DNA of 64,000 bases from Stenopsyche tienmushanensis (taxonomy: Eukaryota > Arthropoda > Insecta > Trichoptera > Stenopsychidae). The stretch spans positions 310,001 to 374,000 of the forward strand of contig WACJ01000314.1 of NCBI GenBank assembly GCA_008973525.1, read 5' to 3'. The notes beneath the pieces are model-generated. The model was given only the letters and a program-made list of their open reading frames with translations. It did no database searches and had not been told where the DNA came from. Each line of letters begins with the position of its first letter. Position 1 is the stretch's first letter. The translations under genes were made by a program, and so were the position numbers. Below are positions 32,700 through 44,980 of this stretch, one piece after another.

Positions 32700-33960
32700 A
32701 TTATAATGATGTTGTGAGTAGTACGATCAATAAATTTATACTTTGATCAGGAACACCTATTTGGGCTCTATTTTTTGAGGTGTGATCTTTATCAAATTAT
32801 AAATTTATAATTTTCGTAAGTTCGAACTTGCATCAAGTTTCCAAGCTAGTTGATGCAAGCCCGTGTGTTTCTCACGAGATATTCTATTACACAATTATTA
32901 AATATTTGATATAATATTTTTTAATTGAAATAGTTTTAGTTTTGAAATAATATTTTTGATAAAATAATTGGTAAATATATTTGCAATATATTAATAGATT
33001 TTGCATTGAATCATTAAGAACAGATAGGAGACACGTATTTAAAGATATTTTGTATTAAACTTTGTACAACTTGGTTGTCGATTTTTTCATTGAAATTCTT
33101 ATAAATTTAAATACATATATAAATTAAATTATAAACGCCGCAATTTTGTTAAATATCACGAAGTATCATTTGCATATTAATTAAAATATGTCCATATCGT
33201 ACACAAATGTTTCATCAATTTTAACATCACAGTTGATGCAATATTATTTCATGCTCGATTGCAAGTAGTACGTCAAACCTGTTACTTTCGGCTATAAAAA
33301 CTTATATGAACTCAGAATTTTGAGGTATAATTTCAAACAACACGTCTGTTCGTAAGTCCGAACTTTCAGCAAGCCTCCAAACAAGATAATCACAAATCGT
33401 TTGCACTACTCACAGGGTGTTAAATATGAATTTGATTAATACACGTAATATGTATTTAATGCATGGATTAGATTCATTGATTATTATTCCAATTATATTA
33501 AATGAATATTAATTACTAATCTTATATTATAATATAGATTATAACGATTTTGCATTATACATCAATTCAAAAGTATAAATTAATTAAGTTTATACAATTT
33601 AGCGTTCATTTTATTCACTGGCGTCCATGTAAAAGAAATTATATCCAAATCTAAAATATAAGCGTTTAAAGTTTCTCGAATCTGTTCGTATGTCCAAACT
33701 TGAAATTGGCATGCACGATAAAAATGTATTTCTTTTGAAATTTATACACTAATATATTTATATCATAAATTAATAATAGATCTTAATGACTTTGTAATGT
33801 TAATACACTGAATATTAAGTATAGGTGTATCAAAATTTTTGAAGAGTTTAAAACACACAACATATTTAAATACCATTAAACTATGATATATATAATATGT
33901 AAGTTTATAGGATCATTTGTAAACGTCTGTTCGTATATTCGAACTTGTAACCAGCATATT
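32700..33960. repeat. Diverged repeat block with recurring GTTCG/CGAAC motif
   Basis: Contains the motif near 32812, 33347, 33682 and 33925. The part from 33263 (AAGTAGTACGTCAAACC) to about 33480 is a diverged third copy of the 730-bp repeat unit at 25681 and 26411. Confidence 0.6.
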
Positions 33961-35584
33961 AATGTATAGACGCATATTTTTCGCAAATGTCCTAAGAATT
34001 CAAAATAGACGACAAACAGGTATTTCATGTAATTAAAATGGAGTTTTAAAGATGTATATACATCACATTAAATTTATTATATATTATAAATCCCATGAAA
34101 CGTTTTCCATTATATATACAAATTTCGAACGAAAATAAAATTTGTTTAAACCAAAAAGCGTTTAAAACGCATCATAATTCAATTGCTATTTAAAAGCGTA
34201 AGATCGTGCATTTATTTCTCTGCAAAATGTGATTATTTTCATAGTGAATTCATGCATTTGGGAATGAAATTGGACATGTGGATGTTATGTCAAATGGATC
34301 AAATGTGTGTGATCATGCAAGTTGTTTGTATAAATGCAATAAATGCAGCACGCCCTATTGTGCTGCACATATCAAGTTGCATTTATAACCTAATCAGAAT
34401 GAAGATATACAAACGGAAATCGATATTTGGGTCTGAAGTTTAAGCATCAAATGCTGCTGTTAAAGATCATATGATCTCGGCTAATAATAAAGGATTTAAA
34501 ATCCAACAAAATTTCAAGAATATGTATATAATATGACAAGGATACGTGTTATAGGATAAGATATTATATATGAATGCATAATATTTAGACATCAAAAGCA
34601 AATATGTGTATGTATTAATAGGAGCAACGTTTTGGAGTGGGTTTATTCTAGATTATTTAAAAAAATATATCAATCATTAGAAGTACAGTTAATTTTAAAT
34701 TGAACTGGATCCTTTTCTTAATTAATTGCAATAATAAAATAAGGGGAAATTAATATAAATCCAATGATAATTATTGTTGAAGTGAAATGTTTTTTTGTAT
34801 TACTACTAGGTAAAATAATATGAATTGATTAGGTTTTATTTTGATGTTTTTTTAGTAAGACTTCCCGTATTCCTATATGAGGAAAAATTATTATAATATT
34901 ACATATATAGTAATGAAATTCTGTGGGAAAAAAATTATACTCATAAGCACTATTGACATCATTCACATCTATTTGTTTAAAGTCGAATGAGCCAACACGT
35001 TCACCGAACTACCAAAAACATACATTTGAACAACACACATAGAATTATAGTACGTACAATCTCATTGAAATAAATACAAAAAAAGTAATTAAAGCATAAT
35101 GATGAGTCAAAAAATTATCACCAAAACTAAATCGTTCAAACTTAAACACAAACAAATAGTCATTAAGATGGTACCACAAAACTGAGGTGATTTTTTTAAA
35201 ATAATATCGACATATGCTGTTTTAAATACAACAAAGTAAAATAATTAAATCATAGAATACTATCAGAGGTGCCGCTTTAAAACTATCACTTAATCTAAAA
35301 AAAATAAATTATGAATGTGAATTAAGATTCACATTCGAATTCGTTCTCGACACACTATTCTACGTCAGTTCCGAAGCTATCAGCATCACTCATTGTGAAG
35401 CAGCTCGCATCCATTGTGGCAATGTGCTTTGCAGTATACATTGCCAGGATAACGAGCATAAAATGCATCACGAATTAAACGAGTCGGTGAATTCTTCGTC
35501 TGAGAATGTGTGAGTTTTGTTCAGAATTTGATCAAAACACCAAGAACAATAGCGTCAATCCGAGGTTCAATGGTTTAACATTCT
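33961..35584. other. AT-rich DNA, no supported gene
   Basis: An 86-codon plus-strand frame (34183-34443) has no recognisable domain. A perfect 8-bp-arm hairpin (TGCAGCAC, 8 bases, GTGCTGCA) lies at 34344-34367. Nothing else stands out. Confidence 0.45.
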
Positions 35585-35728
35585 CTCAGCAGCCAGAAAA
35601 AATCGTAAATCTGGTTTATTGCGTCAGAGATAAAGATTGATGCTGGTGTTGCAACCCTTAGAAAGAAACGAGCTAGTATTGAAATTCATAGCGATATACA
35701 AATTTACAAAAAAAGATGCATTATCTAC

Positions 35729-36323
35729 CTTTTTCGCATACACGCATCGTTTGCTTGATATGATGTTCGGACGGATTCGAAGAGTTGGTATGGTTTACGG
35801 TTGGGCGATAGCTGTTGCTGATGAGGTCGTCGATTATGGGCTGGCAACTTTAATACAAAATTTAAATTTGAATCACATTTTATAATATTAATACAATATA
35901 ATGAGGAACGAAATACGCACCTTTATTGCCAAAACACATTGTGCGATACGACTTGTTGTTTGTATTTCGGTGGGATTTGTAAATACGAGCTGCAAAAAAT
36001 AATGTATCAAAAATTTGTTTCATGTATGAATATACGTCTTGATTATCATTGAGTTTGATTCACCTTTTTTAAAATTCGTGGATATCATATTTTGTATGAA
36101 TCCGTTGAGCTCGTATTTTGAAATTTCATAACTGCTTCGAGAATTGCCAGTTGTTGTTTTATTCTATTCCGTGTCACTAGCATATTTTAATAGCTATATC
36201 ATCCCTTTACTCTTGCTGTTTCACTATCTTAAATACATGAGTTTATTCCAGCTTGAAAATAGTATCCAATCCAAAGACCGTCAAGATTCAGTTACCTCGT
36301 AAGCCATGTGCTTATAGCATAAT
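35729..36323 (-). CDS. Candidate multi-exon small gene, copy 2 (internal exons only)
   Basis: Minus-strand exons 36323-36296 (28 bp), 35989-35921 (69 bp) and 35840-35729 (112 bp). The splice sites are GCTGATAG acceptor and TACGAG|GTAACTG donor; ATTTTTTGCAG and AATAAAG|GTGCGT; AGTTGCCAG and GAAAAAG|GTAGAT. The frame is open through all three: LCYKHMAYE, LVFTNPTEIQTTSRI..., PIIDDLISNSYRPTV...NSSNPSEHHIK.... The last exon leaves one base. Upstream 22- and 17-bp candidates (36480-36459, 36728-36712) have conserved splice sites, but the 22-bp exon does not join in this frame. No start, stop or signal peptide is established and no family recognised. Copy 1 shows protein differences at many sites with a stop in one exon. 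Confidence 0.35.
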
Positions 36324-36633
36324 CTATCAGCGGTTGTTTAATTATATTTAATTTTTAATTAATTATGGTTCATTTCATTGCTATTCCATCTTCCTAGATA
36401 TATTAGATAAGAGATTATCACTCTATAGAGTGAGATATTGATGGTTTAATCATCTTACCTTTAATCGAGAAAGTGTCCGTCTGGATAGCATAGAATGAAA
36501 TATTGATATCCATGTAAATGATACGATGTTATGCTATAGATGAATTACCATCATATTCCAGATTCGCATGCCTTTAAAGTCACTGAAGATTTTAATCATT
36601 CAAGTAATATCACAGTCGTTTTCCAGCCGCCGA

Positions 36634-36693
36634 TCTCAGATAAAGTATTCCAGATTAGCATGGTGATGATATTCTAGAATACTATATCTGAGA
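36634..36693. repeat. 60-nt hairpin, copy 2
   Basis: Same imperfect stem as 30356-30415; the few changes between copies fall in the loop (AACATGTTG versus AGCATGGTG). The tail TTACCCTCCACTTACCCGCGC is unchanged. Confidence 0.6.
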
Positions 36694-37060
36694 CTATTAC
36701 CCTCCACTTACCCGCGCTGTATGTTGTTCTACAAACGCACGCCAAAATTAAAGTTCAAAAAATTAATCGCATCCAACTTATGTCTAGTTCATTTTATAAT
36801 TTTTGGTGATTCAAGTTGGTTATTTTATATTTTCATCCTTTTGTGTTGTTCTTAATCGTTCTTCGATGCTCGTCTATATCGGATAATTGGATCGGCTTAC
36901 TTTTACTTTCATAACATGTATTCTGCATGTTTAAATCTATTATCGCTTTAAGTTGGAGCAAATGTATTTTTGTGTTTTTCAATCATATTCAACTTTGTTG
37001 TAAAAATAATTTGCAGGTAGATCTCGGTATATTTTTTTATCTGCTTTGTCCTTTTCTATT

Positions 37061-37450
37061 ATGGACATATCGAATGCGGTGTTGGATGTTATGCATTCGA
37101 TTGTTAAGGGAGTGTTTTTCACTCCCCTTGCCCCAGATCGAGTATTTTTGATGGTTTTAAAGAACTCGATCTGGGTGCGTACCCTCCCCTTTCCCGCGCG
37201 GTTTTGGGGCCTTATTGACCATTTTTATACCAGCGCAACACATTTTGCAGATAATGCGGTATCACGATTAAATATTTGCATCGTTTCTGTTTCTAAAAAT
37301 GTTTCATTTGATAATCGTCTGAATTCAATTCATTTTATGGAGAACTCATATGAATATGATAATTACTATCGTATGTACATGCATCACCATTCAAAAAGTG
37401 TAAAGACAATCGAGAATCAAGAAACTCGACATAAATATAAAATATGGTGA
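37061..37450 (+). CDS. 129-codon open frame conserved in both duplicates, copy 2
   Basis: As for 30783-31172: same length and ends; residue differences are E to A in MDISNAV, G to V in WVRT, C to R and K to N. All four differences are non-synonymous, which is not the pattern of a constrained gene. Function unknown. Confidence 0.25.
   Translation: MDISNAVLDVMHSIVKGVFFTPLAPDRVFLMVLKNSIWVRTLPFPARFWGLIDHFYTSATHFADNAVSRLNICIVSVSKNVSFDNRLNSIHFMENSYEYDNYYRMYMHHHSKSVKTIENQETRHKYKIW
37108..37175. repeat. Double hairpin, copy 2
   Basis: GGGAGTG/CACTCCC stem with T5 loop, then CCCCAGATCGAGT (37131-37143) pairing with ACTCGATCTGGG (37164-37175). One terminal arm base is lost relative to copy 1. Confidence 0.7.
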
Positions 37451-37727
37451 ACTGAGAAATCTTAGGGAGATAAATAAGGAATAAAGAGATATGTGAAATA
37501 TCAACCTGAAAGAAAGAGGACCAGTGACGAAACAAAGGATAAAAAACAACAACAAATTAGTTCATCAAGCGACAAAAATTTGCTAAATCTCTGCTCAATA
37601 CATTTGATAACTTCTTAAAGAAACTGTTGTACGAAAAAGACACAAACTATTCCCTTTGGAATTTAAGAAAACAATTTAATGTCGAACATCAAATATATTC
37701 AATACTTAATATCGTTTTCCATTTTTT

Positions 37728-39641
37728 AAATTATATATATGTACTGACATCTACTGGGATTATAAAGATTTAAAGATTCAGAAAAAGAAATATAGAGGAT
37801 TGCAAAGAATTATGAGATCAAATATCAAAAAGACAACTGATATAGAAAGAGACGATACAACTTGATAAATATGTCAAAACCATTTTTAAATAAAAAAATT
37901 AAGAGTTCAAAGTATATAGAACAATATATATGGCGCGATATTTGTTGATAAAATTGCAAGAAAAAAATATTGACAGAACAGTATTTGAATGTGCAAAAAT
38001 GTTATCGTTTCGATTAACATTTCATATCACTTTCATAAATAATTGGGATTTATCAGCTATATTTAATGGAACAAGACTGCTAATGGACGAGGTTAAAAGA
38101 GTTATCAAGCATCTAAAATTAATGCAATAATTCAAGGATTTCGAAAAAAATCGCATTCAACATTATCTTTGAGCATAATGAGATGTTTCACTATATACTT
38201 ATGTATGACTCGACCCGAATTTGTACAAATGTAAACGATTGCATTTTTATTTTGCAGCGAACATACACTCCTTTACGCAATCGGTTTACTTTGCTTCAAG
38301 CATAGGGACATGGGATGTGTCAACTTTAACCGAATGATTTTCCGAATGATTTTCTTGAGGTCCTTCAAATTACATACTGAAATAAATATAACATGTTAAT
38401 CATCGTTAATTGATCAAATGAAGGAATATATGAAATGGATGTTTAAAAAAATATGTATGATGAAATGAATGTTAAATACCTGCTGTTTGCTTCATATCAT
38501 ACTAATTGAACTGTTTTTTTAAATTCTAATAATTAATGTAACTTACAATTTATCAATCATAAAAAACACTTTTTTTTTAGCGCGACACTATAATTTTGCG
38601 TCCAATTTTACATTATAATGTGATAAATTTTGTATTTTTTTAAAAATGGAAATCAAGCAAAATACGACACACTTTAAATTGAAACTAAGTTTTAACCCAT
38701 TGGTTAATTAAATTTAGCCCAGATATCCCCCACTTGATTATATTCTTCTTTGGTTGAATTCACAAAACACGAAACAACACACAGCTGAAATATAATTTTT
38801 TTGGAAAGAAACGAAACGCAAAGCCAAAGGTTTAAATATCGCCAATAGCAAAAATATAATCAGTATTCGACATATATAGGTCAATTCGGGTGCGGACATA
38901 AAATATACGCGCGTAAATAGAAGATATAAAATATGAAGTTACAAAAAAGCCCACCTATAAATTATTTGGATGCTGCGTCACTGCATAAGATGCAGCGTCT
39001 TACTTTTCACTCGTTAAATCACATTCATTGTATAAAAAGATGATCAATCATTAAAACGGTCTATTATTAATCGACAATGATAAAACTATCATAATCTGAA
39101 ACAAAATTTGAAATTTTGCAGTTTCGTATTTGATATAGTTATGGAGTTATGTTTGAAGACGTTGATTTGAACGAAATCTTGGGTCATCGCTTAAATTATG
39201 CGGAATTCTCAGGGTTATCAGAATAAATTATGCAATACGTTTGTGGCCAAATTTATTTCACTAACAAATTGCTTTGTTTACGAATCAAAATTGTAATAGT
39301 GCTAACGTCATTTTATATAAATCTACCCATTAATTTTGGATAAAAAGAAATTAAGCAATGTTATTGGCATGAGAAATGGATTCTGCTCAACAATAAGACA
39401 TGTCGAAGACAATGTGTTAATTGCAAGAAAAGATAACTTCCACAGTTGAAAAAAGAAAAAAAAGAAGGCATTATTTATTATGAGTTATTATTATCAATGA
39501 ATAAATTTATTTAAAAGATGCATTGCCAATAATTGCATGAGCCAAAACAGTCTACCGAAAATAAAGAGCAATATTTTTTCATGACGATAACGTCAAGCCA
39601 GTTAATGATATATTTTAGGCTAACATTTAAAAAATCTTGTC
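37728..39641. other. AT-rich DNA, no supported gene
   Basis: A 66-codon plus-strand frame at 37930-38130 (MARYLLIKLQEKNIDR...) has no recognised domain. Otherwise low-complexity AT-rich sequence. Confidence 0.45.
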
Positions 39642-39829
39642 ATTTAAGGCAGTGCTCAGCAACCGGTGTGCCGCGGCACACTGGTGTGCCGTGAGCCGAT
39701 ACAGGTGTGCCGCGGTGAAATAAGACAATATTATAACTAAAATATTTTTCAATAGTTCTCCAGCGTCTGTCACCTATTTATGTCGCCAGACACCTAAAAC
39801 CAGATATTAATATTTCTATTCCGGGGTTC

Positions 39830-40345
39830 ATTTGTCATCGTGTTGACAGAATCAATAGAATTCAGATTGGATCATTGCGGAAAACCGTCAAATCACACAA
39901 AAACAAAGCCTATCAAACATTCCTATTTTGGTTAGAAACGATAAAATATCCGAAACCGATTTAGAAAAGACAAACATGCTTACAGAAACCTTGTGCCTAA
40001 ATCACAAGATTTTCGAAAATATGAGCGACAGCAAAACAAAGAAAGCTGTTAACAAAGTCAATTAGGGATTTCCGTGAAGGCTCAAATAATGACATGCACA
40101 AAATTAAATTGGTAACTCCTTTAGAAATAACAAAAATCATTATAAAACTAAAAAACAAAATTTCCCTGGGTTTTGACACAATCGATAATAAAAATATCTG
40201 CCATTCATATAACTAAAATATTTTATGGGTGCCTAAATATGATGTATTTCCCAGCCATTTTTTGCCAAAACCAGTAATTCCTTTGCTAAAACTAGGCAAG
40301 GATAGCAACGATCCCACAAATTACCAACCGATCAGCCTAATTTAG
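39830..40345 (+). pseudogene. Jockey-type LINE reverse-transcriptase fragment nested in the hAT element
   Basis: One frame reads LVTPLEITKIIIKLKNK, then ISLGFDTIDNKNI, and after a decayed stretch VIPLLKLGKDSNDPTNYQ with PISLI, the start of the RT domain (TP.E....I..LK.KK.PG.D.I.N and IP.PK.GKDP....YRPISLL in the family). Stops and frameshifts interrupt it and the catalytic box is absent. Sense matches the host element. It must have arrived after, or been captured by, the hAT element. Confidence 0.7.
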
Positions 40346-40883
40346 TCGTGTTACCGTGCTACGTCACATTTACTCGTCTTGCGGCAGTAGTTACCATTCA
40401 TTACTATTAATTGTGTTAATGAATTTTGTATGGTTATGCGTTCTTCGTGTGATTAATATTTAATTTTACACTTCTTTAAATATGGTATAACTAAGACTAC
40501 TTTGAGTCCTGTCTGCGAAGTCCTCTCCTTGAAAGCTTGAGTTTAGACTCACTTCTGAGCTCGAGTTTGGGTATTCCACGCCTCGCAGCCGCAGTCTGTT
40601 CAAAGTGGAACAAATAAGCATACTGTGGAGAAAAAATCGTCTTTGAAATCCAACACTACCACCCTGCGGAGTCCTTCTCGCCGATGTTACGAGGGACGCG
40701 GCAGCTGCGGGTCGTCAGAAGCTCTACGAATGAAGGTAACTGGGACTGGTCGACAGAAGCATGACGAAGATAACTGGGCCCCGTATTCAGCTGAGGGCTC
40801 TCGCCCACGTTACAATAGATACAGTTTTACGTGGAAAAGATTCGTCTTTACATACAGAAGAACCCAGCACAAGCATTGCAAAA

Positions 40884-41423
40884 ATGCCAAAGAAGACTGT
40901 GAAAATAAAGTACAACGAAGACTACATTCAATATGGATTCTCGTGATGTGATGATGAAATAGCTCCAAAGCCACAATGCATTATTTGAAGCGAACAGCTA
41001 TCAAAAGAAGCAATGGCACCCAATGAATTAAATCACCATCTAAATTCAAACTATCCCAGTTGGGTCAAAAAGGATAAACAATATTTTCAAAGGCGTTTAG
41101 AACAAAATTAAAAATAGAAACAATTTATGAATTCGACCTCTACGATTTCTGAAAAGGCTTTAGAAGCTAGCTACCATGTTGCAAAATTAACTGCACGTTA
41201 GAAAAAACCACATACTATCGGCGAAACACTTATTAAACCAGTATGCAAGGAAGTCGTTCGACTTATACTTGAACCCAATGATTTTGAGGAAGTAAATAAA
41301 GTTTCTTTGTCTACCGATACTGTTAAAAGACTTATTCACGACATGTCAAGCAATATTTTAGAACCACTGATTAAAAATTTGGCTGAAAAATTTAAATCGA
41401 AAAAAGCGCAGATATCACATTAA
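40884..41423 (+). pseudogene. Broken hAT transposase N-terminus (ZBED5-like BED finger)
   Basis: Starts MPKKTVKIKYNEDYIQYGFS, the KRKY.EDYIKYGFT start of ZBED5/SCAND3-like hAT proteins. Next comes a TGA, then APKPQCII followed by TGA where the second zinc Cys is expected, then MAPNELNHHLNSNYP, where the final His of the finger is Tyr. Further on, in another frame: EKALEASYHVAKLTA, KPHTIGETLIKPVCKE, STDTVKRLIHDMSSN. It ends at TAA near 41423 with the DDE/RNase H-like core and dimerisation region missing. An internal-deletion derivative, inactive. Confidence 0.8.
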
Positions 41424-41697
41424 TTAGTCCTTATTTTATAATAATTATAAAGATTGCACAAAAGTAAATATAGTATAGTTTTTATGTATGTGTACATAGG
41501 AAATAAAAAAAAAAAATTTATTGTAAAATTGTATAAAATATTTAGGCCCTTTTAGAGTTTTAATGTACTATGGGGAGAGCTGTTTAAAAATAAATAAATC
41601 AATATCTATTATTTTTGGCTTTTGGTGTGCCGCGAAATTTAAAGAAGAGCTTTGGTGTGCCGTAGGTGAGAAAACGTTGCGGAGCACTGATTTAAGG

Positions 41698-42291
41698 GAT
41701 GATCCAATATTTTCGATACGTATATGTAATAATATAAACTTACCAATTATTTAGCATTGATTTGATTTTTTTTCTTTAAACAAAAACAACAAATCTTGGA
41801 ACGTAATAATATTGTAATCAGGCGTCTCAAAGGCATCTGTAAAGTTATATTTTATGAAAAAAATTGATAACTCCATTATCGATATTTACGACCCGACTTT
41901 TTTGAGTGGCACGGGAGATAAAATAATCTCAGTTACGCTATAATATTTTTTAAAATGGAAATGTATTGTTATTCAACGATGCAATGAAGCAAAAAAGATA
42001 ATGATATTATTTAAGGGGTCATCTCACTTTTTCTCGTCAAAAATATCATTTTTCAAAAGTACTTATCTATAAAAATGTCGTTTATAAATTTGGCGCGATG
42101 AAATTTGGATTATTTCAATGCTTTACAGCGAATTCGCGAAATCACTTCAATATATATTAATTACGAATTTATAGTTTTAGCATTATATAAGAGTGTGAGA
42201 ATAAATTCCTAAATAACCAGATGAACCAGATATATAATATAGTTTTAAAAAATCATGGATGCGATCAAATATTGTAATGGAATTCAAATAC
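41698..42291. other. AT-rich DNA, no gene seen
   Basis: Unique-looking AT-rich sequence; no open frame or repeat worth naming. Confidence 0.5.
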
Positions 42292-42481
42292 CTATTGGGC
42301 CGGCTCGATGCAAAATGCTGCTGCTCCTAGAAGATGAGATTCGAAGAAGATGAACGCCTTTGTGATGATCTGAAAAAAAGTAATTTGTAGTGTGCAATTT
42401 CATAGGCATACTAAACAAAAAAGAATGATTTACCTGTTCCTGGGGGATATGTGTAATCGTATAGTTTCTGCTCGAATGCAT
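42292..42481 (-). CDS. Candidate two-exon short frame (41 codons)
   Basis: ATG at 42481-42479, exon 1 of 48 bp (MHSSRNYTITHIPQEQ), donor GAACAG|GTAAATC. A 64-bp intron ends TTTTTTTCAG at 42370; exon 2 of 78 bp (IITKAFIFFESHLLGA...) ends exactly on an in-frame TAG followed by GTATTTG. The donor and intron size match family F, but the sequence is not clearly related. Retaining the intron also leaves an open frame, so the splicing model is not unique. Confidence 0.25.
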
Positions 42482-43320
42482 AATAAGGATGCTTATGGTG
42501 TGTTAATATCATAAATAAAAACGATATTTATTTTACAAAATATTTATTTGTATATGCATAAAGAGACACTCGGATTGAAAAAAATAATGTTAATATTTCG
42601 CACATTGTAAGCACATGTTTGATGAATTTAGCGCAGTTCATACAAGTTTCATATATACACTGAGTTAATATTAAAATCGTATTTGGCAAATCGATTGATT
42701 TGTGATTTTTAGTCATATATCTTTCTTATTCTATATATTAGTTATATCACGCTTGTACCGCAGCATTTAAACATACACAGCAACAGTTGCTTTATAGCTA
42801 TAATACATTCAATATTACAATAAATATGGTCATGAAAATGTGTAAATAATGAATATTTCAGGACTGACTAGGTGAATTGGCAATTGGGTGTGATGCAAAA
42901 TGATGACTTTAATACTTTAAAATTATTATTGCAAATCACCTTACCATAGAGCATATTAACCTAATTAATAAATTGATTAAATATTATTACTTATGCTACA
43001 ATCTATATGCAAATCAATGAATCAAAGTGAATCTATGATTCTGAATGTTATCAAAACCGTTGAGTCAAATAAATGCTAAAAAAATTCAAACGCATTTTAC
43101 TTTGTTCACTAATGTATACCTACAATGAATTATAATATTCATAACTAGGATATTAATAATTATACAAGTGATTGGGATATAATATGAATATATATACACA
43201 TTAATATATCGCAGCCAGCTATGCTAATATTAAACTAATATAAGTAATATAAAATTTAGTATTTGCGATAAAAATAGATAAATGGCATTAGAATAATGAA
43301 AAAACGTGCCTATCTGATAC

Positions 43321-43542
43321 TGGAAATGATCGTTCGAGCAATTCTTGAAAATCAGGCTTTGTTTCAGGTGTTCTAGAGACGATGGTTCTTGAAAATAGAC
43401 GAGGTGGTTAACAATATCTGGTGTGGCATTGTTGAGGTTGACTTCGTTGATATGGGCTGTGTTCGAATTTGGTTGATGTTGATGCATCATCACTTGATGC
43501 ATGTCTTCTTGTAAGCCTTTCCTCATTAGTTGGATTTCGTTT
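43321..43542 (-). CDS. Candidate internal exon of unknown gene (222 bp)
   Basis: Open from acceptor TTTCTGACATTAG to donor TTTCCA|GTATCAG: NEIQLMRKGLQEDMHQ, then a His/Gln/Asn-rich stretch, then ATPDIVNHLVYFQEPSS and LEHLKQSLIFKNCSN. The composition is protein-like and more GC-balanced than its surroundings. No domain known to me. Neighbouring exons were not established. Confidence 0.35.
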
Positions 43543-44800
43543 CTAATGTCAGAAATTTGTAGAAGTGGTCAATACGGAAAAGGCGATCTATGAACAAAAA
43601 CAAGATATATAATAAGATACACGGCCATATTTTTATAGTTACAGATAAGTCTATCTATTGAATTCATACATGTTATTATCACCTACGCTGCCAAGAAGGA
43701 AATGTTGATGATAGTGCTTAGATAAACAGGCAATTTAAGCTGATGAAGAATAAAATAATTAATAAGGATTTAGGAAATTTCTGTCGATAGTTAGTGATAT
43801 AACTATTTTTTACATACTTATTTGTGCCAAACTTTATCTAATATTTGATCATCTTCGGATGGTGTTCATTGCATTTCAATCAGTAGTTAATTGCCACTTC
43901 GTGGTTTGAAGTTTGTTCGCAAAATTTCATCACCTTTGATATGATCCAGAATATAACTTCAAAGGTTTTTTTTACGTTTTTCAGAAAACAGATGTATGAT
44001 TGATTGAAATCTTCCATAAGTATTAGATTGGAAGGCGAATCGTCATCTTAAATCAAGTTATACTATGAAAACTCTATTCCATAATAATTTACGTCATGTG
44101 AATCCATTAAAACATACCTGAATTAAAATTGTCGATGATTATCGTAATAAAAATAATTTTCTGTAGCATTTTTTGAGGCACTTTTAATAACAATATAGTT
44201 TTTCTACTTTTTTCAATTATACTCCATTAACTCAAGCTTATAAATTTTATAGTCACTCTTGTCTATAAATAGTTGAAATCGATAATGACGATGAGAGTGA
44301 TGAACTTGCAAATACGAGGGTCGATCCAATACGCGCGTTAATGTCTTTAGATTGTTCGTTAGAACCATTCAGGATATTAAAAACATTATCATAGACACAT
44401 TACATACGGGAGGCATATTTTTATGGGTTCACTTTTGGTTAACGTCAGCTAAAATGTTATTTTAAGCGAATATTTATTTAGCACTTGTGGTTTTATGAAG
44501 ATTTATTGAAACAATTTTCAAAAATTGAGCACACAATACACAGAGTGACCAAAAACTATGTTTTATTATCGGAAATGTTTTTTCCGATAATTCACGAATT
44601 AATACCCGATCCTTAAATTATTAAGCAAAAGAGTTCAAAAAAGGCTGCAGATCATTGACATGCTCTATAAAATTATGTAGTCCTATTTAAAATTCACTCC
44701 AAGAAGGTTTTCAGCCAAGCAAAATGGAATTAAAAATGTTTTTTTGGTGACGATTATAAACCAATTCCAACTTCAATTCACCAAGTGTCAAGAGCGCGCA

Positions 44801-44980
44801 AAAAATGTATGCTCATCCTTTGAATAACGTGATTTTACTTTTACGTGGCATGTAGAAATCGTGTTTGAAAGGCTTGTTCTCTGCACACATGCCGAGTAAT
44901 AGCGAAATCGTAACAGAAAACGTAAAAAAATAATAGTCGATTTTCCCTTAGACTAAATTTCGCCAAGGACTCTGCCACTG
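44801..44980. repeat. Dispersed repeat, copy a
   Basis: Matches 47085-47270 over about 180 bp (shared landmarks: TTCACTTTTAC-type stretch, GGCAYGTAGAARTCGTG, GTAATAGCGAAATCGTAACAG versus GTAACAGTGAAACCGTAACAG). Moderately diverged; no ends identified. Confidence 0.6.

Larger units (their letters stand above)
35585..37727. repeat. Segmental duplication, copy 2
   Basis: Counterpart of 28780-31500 without the MITE-like insertion. This copy keeps the minus-strand frame across the 28-, 69- and 112-bp exon candidates. Divergence is higher at the left (candidate exon X2 and flanks) than at the right, where long stretches differ by only a few bases. Confidence 0.85.
39650..41689 (+). mobile_element. 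hAT-family DNA transposon, defective, with perfect 8-bp target duplication
   Basis: Terminal inverted repeats CAGTGCTCAGCAACC (39650-39664) and, reversed, CAGTGCTCCGCAACG (41675-41689). ATTTAAGG lies on both sides (39642-39649 and 41690-41697), the 8-bp duplication diagnostic of hAT. Sub-terminal repeats of GGTGTGCCGCGG near the left end reappear inverted or direct near the right end (GGTGTGCCGCG, GGTGTGCCGTAGG), probably transposase-binding sites. Inside are a broken BED-finger transposase start and a LINE fragment. Length 2.04 kb against 3-4 kb for active relatives. Confidence 0.9.

Noticed and set aside
25531..33950. GTTCGAACTTGCA motifs as tRNA T-arms
   Set aside because: The motif has the T-loop-like GTTCGAA core but no flanking cloverleaf at any of the ten sites.
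40625..40951. 108-codon plus-strand frame inside the hAT element
   Set aside because: It overlaps the transposase start in another frame and shows no domain; likely leader or foreign insert read by chance.
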